Assembly (NCBI GenBank): GCA_021850555.1
Contig: JAJZLX010000696.1
Span: 1-9,388 of the forward strand
DNA length: 9,388 bases
Source: Pseudomonadota bacterium
GTDB taxonomy: Bacteria > Pseudomonadota > Gammaproteobacteria > Steroidobacterales > Steroidobacteraceae
Direction of reading: 5' to 3'
A program made the translations under genes and the position numbers. Positions within the stretch are counted from its first letter, which is position 1; each line of letters opens with the position of its first letter. Under the pieces are notes generated by a model. That model was not told the DNA's origin and did not search any database. It saw only the letters and a list, made by a program, of their open reading frames with translations. This document shows positions 6,248 through 9,388 of the stretch, in pieces.

Positions 6248-7276
6248 GCCGCACAATGCCTACGGCCCTCGGCCGGGATCTGGTTACCTTCTTCGAGGAC
6301 TTCCTACCCGCGCAGCGGGGCTTGAGCCCGCATACGATCCGCAGCTACCGCGACGCGCTGCTGCTTTTCCTGCGCTTCACGGCGCGGGGAGCTGCGGCGC
6401 ACGGTGGACCGCCTGGACGTACCGGACCTTACCGTCGAGCGGGTGACTCGCTTCTTGGCCGCGCTCGAAGCGGAGCGTCGCAACGGCATTGCCACCCGGA
6501 ATGCGCGGCTTGGGGCGATCCACGTCTTCGCGCGCTACCTCGCTGGACAGCGTCCAGAGCATCTTGGCACCCTGCAGCGGATCATCGGCCTGCCCTTCAA
6601 ACGCGGGGCGGTCGAGGCACCAATCGAGTACCTCGATCGTGCCGAGCTCGACGCACTGCTCAAAAGCGTCGATCGCTCGACGGAGCTAGGCCGTCGCGAC
6701 TATGCGCTCTTCGCGTTCATGTTCAACAGCGGCGCCCGAGTCCAGGAGGCTCTCGATCTGCGCGTCGCCGACGTGCGGCTCGAGGCACCGCCGCAGGTAC
6801 GACTGCTCGGTAAGGGCCGCAAGGAACGGGTTTGTCCATTGTGGCCGGTGACCGCTCGCTTGTTGCGGGACTTGATCGCGGAACGCGGCGGCGTTTGCGG
6901 TGAGTCGCAGTCGGCGTTCATCTTCACAAACGCACGCGGGGCCCGCCTGAGCCGCTACGGCGTACGTTACATTCTGGGACGGTACCTGCAAAAGGCATCG
7001 CAAGTAGCGCCATCGCTGAGGAGCAAGAGACTCCACCCCCACTCGATCCGGCACAGCACGGCGGTAGCCCTACTCAAGGCAGGAGTCGACTTCGCGACCA
7101 TCAGTCAGTGGCTCGGCCACGCGGGTCTGAACACCACCATGCGTTACGCCCGCGCAGACCTGGATCTCAAACGGCGAGCGCTTGCACAGGCGTTTCCGGA
7201 CGCCGTCTCGCCACCGCCTGGGGGACGCCTCCTCCTAGCCGGCTCGGATCTCGCCGGCTGGCTACGCCGACTCTAG
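6244..7276 (+). pseudogene. ritC: tyrosine recombinase, third of the trio (RitC-like), frameshifted
   Basis: The gene starts at ATG 6244, behind a strong AAGGAGG, overlapping the ritB stop as ATGA. The first 48 residues (to FLRFTAR) are a normal N-terminal domain. An extra G in the run at 6386-6389 then shifts the frame; dropping one G restores ELRRTVDRLDVPDL and a 343-residue protein. The rest is intact: Arg in NSGARVQEAL, Lys in LGKGRKERV, the HSIRHSTA box and Tyr in TTMRYAR, nine residues after LGH. Without correction, translation could restart at GTG 6404 and give a 290-residue protein lacking the N-terminal arm-binding part. A sequencing error, a real mutation, or restart are all possible. 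I annotate it as broken but potentially functional. Confidence 0.8.
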
Positions 7277-7286
7277 CGTCCATATG

Positions 7287-7320
7287 CGCAGGCCTCCCGC
7301 ACCAGCGCGGGAGGCCTGCG
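7287..7320 (+). terminator. hairpin after the recombinase operon
   Basis: A perfect 14-bp stem, cgcaggcctcccgc (7287-7300) with its complement (7307-7320), encloses the loop accagc. It begins 10 bases after the third recombinase stop codon. No T run follows, so termination may be weak, but the position suggests that it separates the recombinases from the passenger gene. Confidence 0.55.
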
Positions 7321-7446
7321 GGTCGGTCAAGCCGGACAATATGCCGAGAAAATCAACGCCAACACCTGTGACGCAATCAGGACCCACCAGCAATTCAGTT
7401 ATTTGATCCCGATGCAGCACCCCTGAGCTGGAGTTCGGGCAAATCG

Positions 7447-7452
7447 TAAAAT
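7447..7452 (+). promoter_or_regulatory. possible -10 box of the passenger gene
   Basis: TAAAAT lies in an AT-rich stretch 53 bases ahead of the CPBP start and downstream of the operon hairpin. No convincing -35 box is seen at the usual distance, so this is tentative. The rest of 7321-7504 shows no gene. Confidence 0.25.
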
Positions 7453-7504
7453 TGAGAGCTTCATTCGTGTCCGCCGGCCTCCAAGCTGACTAAACTGTTA
7501 TTGA

Positions 7505-8302
7505 ATGGATATACGGGGCTACATCCGTCGCCAACCATGGCAAATTGAGTTCGCGATAGTTCTGGCTCTCGCATTCGGTTGGATGATGCCCGCCACGATA
7601 CATGCGCTGCTTGCTTCTGCAACGCCAGCACGCGCTTCCGTGGCGCCGATTTCGAACGCAACTCTCTGGGAGATAGTCCAGTACGAGGTGATCTTCCTCA
7701 GTCTACTGGCGCCCTTCCTGTATCTGCGTGGTTGGACATTCGCCCGGCTGGGTATTAGACCTTCACTTTGGGGTATTTTGGTCGGGGGATTCCTCGCGCT
7801 CATCGCCTATGGAATCTTCTTTCGGCTCGCTGTGCTGGCACACCATTGGTCGCCAGCGGTCCACCGCGCACTCATCCACACGCGTACAGTGGGATGGGGG
7901 TTCTCTTGGACCGCGATCATCCTGACGTGCGCGATCAACTCCTTCTACGAAGAAACTTTTGTGTGCGGTTACGTGGTGTCAGCGCTCTCAGCGATGCGAC
8001 AAAACATGGTGACTACACGAACGAAGGAAACCGCGGACAGTGAGAAAAAGTCGGCGGAGACCAATGCCGTCAAAATAGCACAGCCCGCTCCCGCAAGCGG
8101 CGCCAGGGTGTCGGCCGCAGTTGCTATAAGCGTCGCAATCCGCGTGTCATATCATTTGTATCAGGGCATCCCGGGATTAATAGCCGTCGTTCCGATGGGG
8201 TTGCTCTTTGGAATTTGGTATGCCCGTACGCGACAGCTCTGGCCACTGATTGTGGCGCATGCAATCTTCGATTTCGTTGGACTCGCGCCGAGAGTGGGTT
8301 GA
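7505..8302 (+). CDS. CPBP-family intramembrane protease-like passenger protein
   Basis: This 265-residue, multi-spanning membrane protein is related to the CPBP (CAAX/Abi) intramembrane glutamic endopeptidases. Hydrophobic segments lie near residues 15-35, 58-74, 88-110, 134-146, 203-213 and 223-238. Motif 1 is Tyr-Glu149-Glu150-Thr-Phe-Val-Cys-Gly, where family members usually have Arg at the Cys position. Motif 2 is YHLYQG with His217, and motif 3 is HAIFDF with His252 and Asp256. A polar insert (about 165-200, rich in Lys, Thr, Glu and Ala) separates motifs 1 and 2. Family roles include peptide maturation, bacteriocin immunity and abortive-infection-like defence; which applies here is unknown. 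The gene is visibly poorer in GC than its neighbours, has no clear ribosome-binding site, and lies inside the RIT ends, so it looks like acquired cargo. Confidence 0.78.
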   Translation: MDIRGYIRRQPWQIEFAIVLALAFGWMMPATIHALLASATPARASVAPISNATLWEIVQYEVIFLSLLAPFLYLRGWTFARLGIRPSLWGILVGGFLALIAYGIFFRLAVLAHHWSPAVHRALIHTRTVGWGFSWTAIILTCAINSFYEETFVCGYVVSALSAMRQNMVTTRTKETADSEKKSAETNAVKIAQPAPASGARVSAAVAISVAIRVSYHLYQGIPGLIAVVPMGLLFGIWYARTRQLWPLIVAHAIFDFVGLAPRVG

Positions 8303-8496
8303 GGCGTCGCGGAGCCCCACAGACGGCCTTCCGTTCGGTTTCTAGACACCAGATCCGTGTAAGCCCTCCGGGCCGCGAATGACGGCGTCTCGGCCGGCTT
8401 AGCAGATACTGGGACGGCCGCTGATGGCCGAACTCGCCCGGTCTTGCCGGGACCGCACCACCGCTTGCCTAGGCCATTGCACCGGTGGCGGTCGCG

Positions 8497-8567
8497 CTCA
8501 TATGTGCTGGTCTGGCGCGCCAAAGCCGGCAGAACGGCAAGCGACGGCGCGCGACTCCACATATCAG
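8497..8567. repeat. right terminal module of the RIT element
   Basis: The outer repeat actccacatatcag (8554-8567) is the exact complement of the left end. An inner inverted partner, ctcatatgtgctgg (8497-8510), agrees with the 14-mer at 10 positions. The module spans 71 nt, against 72 nt at the left end. Bases 8303-8496 hold no gene that I can support; one short hairpin, cccgg/ccggg, is seen near 8438-8452. Confidence 0.7.
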
Positions 8568-9046
8568 AGGCGTCCCGATTCGGCGAACGAGTAGCACCCG
8601 CCATCCCCGACGATGAGGTGATCGAGTACGAGGACGTCCATGAGGGCCAGCAGGTCCTTGAGGCGGCGGGTGATGAAGTCGTCCGCGGGACTGGGCTCCA
8701 GGGCACCGGATGGATGGTTATGCGCGAAAATCACCGCCGTGGCGTTGTAGTGCAGCGCCTGGCGCAGTACGTCCCGCGGATGGACCTGAGCGCAATCGAC
8801 AGTTCCGCGGAAGAGCTCCTCGAAGGCGATGAGGCGACGGCGACTATCGAGAAAGAAGCAGCAAAAGATCTCGTGATCGAGGCTCCCGAGGCGCAGCCGC
8901 AAGAATTCACGTACCTCCCTGGGTCTTGATAGAACGGGCGCGCCGGGCCGGAACCTGCGAGAGATCAGCGCCTGTGCCTCCCGGATCACGTGATGTGATT
9001 CAGCCTCACGAAACGCCAGACCGTCGTGGATGTAGAGCGTCGTCAT
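8564..9046 (-). CDS. radC: short RadC-type JAMM/MPN protein
   Basis: This 160-residue RadC-family protein is of the short type seen on plasmids and conjugative elements; it lacks the N-terminal helix-hairpin-helix part of chromosomal RadC. The JAMM metal site is visible: His109 and His111 in AHNHPSG, Asp122 in EPSPADDF, and an upstream Glu59 in the LDHEIF strand. The C terminus LDHLIVGDGGCYSFAESGRL is close to the family norm. No activity is firmly established; roles in DNA repair or recombination have been proposed. Start ATG 9044-9046 has AGGA eight bases upstream. The stop codon TGA (8564-8566) is inside the RIT right inverted repeat. It has a long-type folded leader (9067-9256). Confidence 0.93.
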   Translation of the reverse strand: MTTLYIHDGLAFREAESHHVIREAQALISRRFRPGAPVLSRPREVREFLRLRLGSLDHEIFCCFFLDSRRRLIAFEELFRGTVDCAQVHPRDVLRQALHYNATAVIFAHNHPSGALEPSPADDFITRRLKDLLALMDVLVLDHLIVGDGGCYSFAESGRL

Positions 9047-9066
9047 GATGGTCGTCCTGTGATCGT

Positions 9067-9256
9067 GGGCGGGATTGCCCGCCCGCGTCGCGCCACGGCG
9101 CGCGCAGCAGTCAAGCAGAGGACGACGGGATCGTGGAATAAATGGAGGGGACCCGCGCTTCGCGGGGAGGCAGCCGTTTATGCCGCGAAAGCCCGTTGTG
9201 CTCTGCTTGACAGCGAGCACGGCGTGGTAGGCTGAAAGGTCTAGGGAATCCCGCCC
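9067..9256 (-). promoter_or_regulatory. folded RNA leader, copy C (long type), upstream of radC
   Basis: This is the third long-type copy. P2 is gtcaagcagag 9110-9120 with ctctgcttgac 9201-9211, perfect over 11 bp. P1 is ccacg 9093-9097 with cgtgg 9223-9227; compared with copies A and B a T-A pair has become C-G with both sides changed. The gene-proximal hairpin is at 9067-9080, and the end-to-end match gggcgggatt 9067-9076 with aatcccgccc 9247-9256 is perfect. Its place in front of a radC gene fits the radC RNA motif by name and context, as far as I recall. Confidence 0.82.
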
Positions 9257-9295
9257 TCTTCGTGTTCTGCTCAAATCTGGAGTCCTCGACGACCG

Positions 9296-9311
9296 CGACG
9301 CTGGCGCGTCG
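9296..9311. other. short perfect hairpin upstream of the radC leader
   Basis: CGACGC (9296-9301) and GCGTCG (9306-9311) flank the four-base loop TGGC. It could end transcription of a gene to the right, but no T tract is present. Apart from this and a possible plus-strand start at 9361, the stretch 9257-9388 shows nothing I can support. Confidence 0.3.
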
Positions 9312-9360
9312 GCGAGCAGGGGTCCAAAATCTGTTGAACAGGCTCTTCTGGGAGTCAGCT

Positions 9361-9388
9361 ATGCAGAAGCCCGAACTCGACACTTACC
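9361..9388 (+). CDS. possible start of a plus-strand gene, cut by the window edge
   Basis: ATG 9361 is preceded by GGGAG six bases upstream and opens MQKPELDTY before the sequence ends. Nine codons are too few to identify a family; it is listed only because the ribosome-binding site is well placed. Confidence 0.25.

Larger units (their letters stand above)
3931..8567 (+). mobile_element. RIT (recombinase-in-trio) element with a passenger gene
   Basis: The element is bounded by a perfect 14-bp inverted repeat, ctgatatgtggagt at 3931-3944 and its complement at 8554-8567, for a total of 4637 bp. It holds three overlapping tyrosine recombinase genes in one direction, the defining layout of RIT elements, then a CPBP-type gene. 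Each end also has a second, inverted and degenerate copy of the repeat (3989-4002 and 8497-8510; each agrees at 10 of 14 positions), giving end modules of 72 and 71 nt. No target-site duplication is obvious. It lies between radC and the single HTH gene and reads against them. The exact boundary could shift by one or two bases. Confidence 0.85.

Noticed and set aside
6382..6406. Programmed ribosomal frameshifting in the third recombinase
   Set aside because: A +1 shift would be needed; I see no slippery heptamer, stop codon context or downstream pseudoknot that would support it. A plain indel is simpler.
1701..9256. CRISPR array
   Set aside because: The repeats are about 115-190 nt, far apart and separated by genes; there are no short direct repeats with unique spacers and no cas genes.
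1..9388. tRNA or rRNA genes and tRNA-type attachment site
   Set aside because: I found no cloverleaf or rRNA-like sequence, including at the ends of the mobile element.

Overview
This is a high-GC accessory region, most likely from a plasmid, integrative element or genomic island of a gamma- or betaproteobacterium. The organism assignment is inferred from base composition and gene families; no core gene or rRNA is present to fix it. Two layers are visible. The older layer is a run of minus-strand genes read from right to left: a short RadC (8564-9046), two small helix-turn-helix proteins (3368-3601 and 2715-3089), an ArdB/KlcA antirestriction protein (1956-2399), a DUF932 protein (852-1676) and an alpha/beta hydrolase (34-726). 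Each of the first five is preceded by its own copy of one folded leader of about 115-190 nt (9067-9256, 3622-3740, 3111-3227, 2423-2611, 1701-1891), and most are followed by a hairpin that could terminate transcription. The leader copies differ in sequence but keep their pairing, so they look like a cis-acting RNA family. I believe it is the radC RNA motif, recalled from memory and not checked.

The younger layer is a mobile element inserted between radC and the first helix-turn-helix gene. Three plus-strand tyrosine recombinases overlap head to tail (4054-5283, 5276-6247, 6244-7276), the signature of a RIT (recombinase-in-trio) element. A perfect 14-bp inverted repeat (3931-3944 and 8554-8567) marks its ends and gives a length of 4637 bp. 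Each end also holds a second, inverted, degenerate copy of the repeat at nearly the same spacing (72 and 71 nt). The element carries one extra gene behind the recombinases, a CPBP-family intramembrane protease-like protein (7505-8302). The third recombinase gene has a one-base frameshift in a G run near 6386-6389.

The right end of the element supplies the stop codon of radC. Joining the two flanks on paper also gives a Leu codon followed by a stop at the same place, so the insertion appears to leave the RadC protein unchanged. The left flank begins with a 60-bp near-perfect palindrome that would have lain directly after radC.

Taken together, the minus-strand genes look like modular units (leader, gene, terminator) of the kind that help incoming DNA survive in a new host (antirestriction, RadC, DUF932), possibly under one shared RNA signal. 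The RIT element is a later passenger in a neutral spot.
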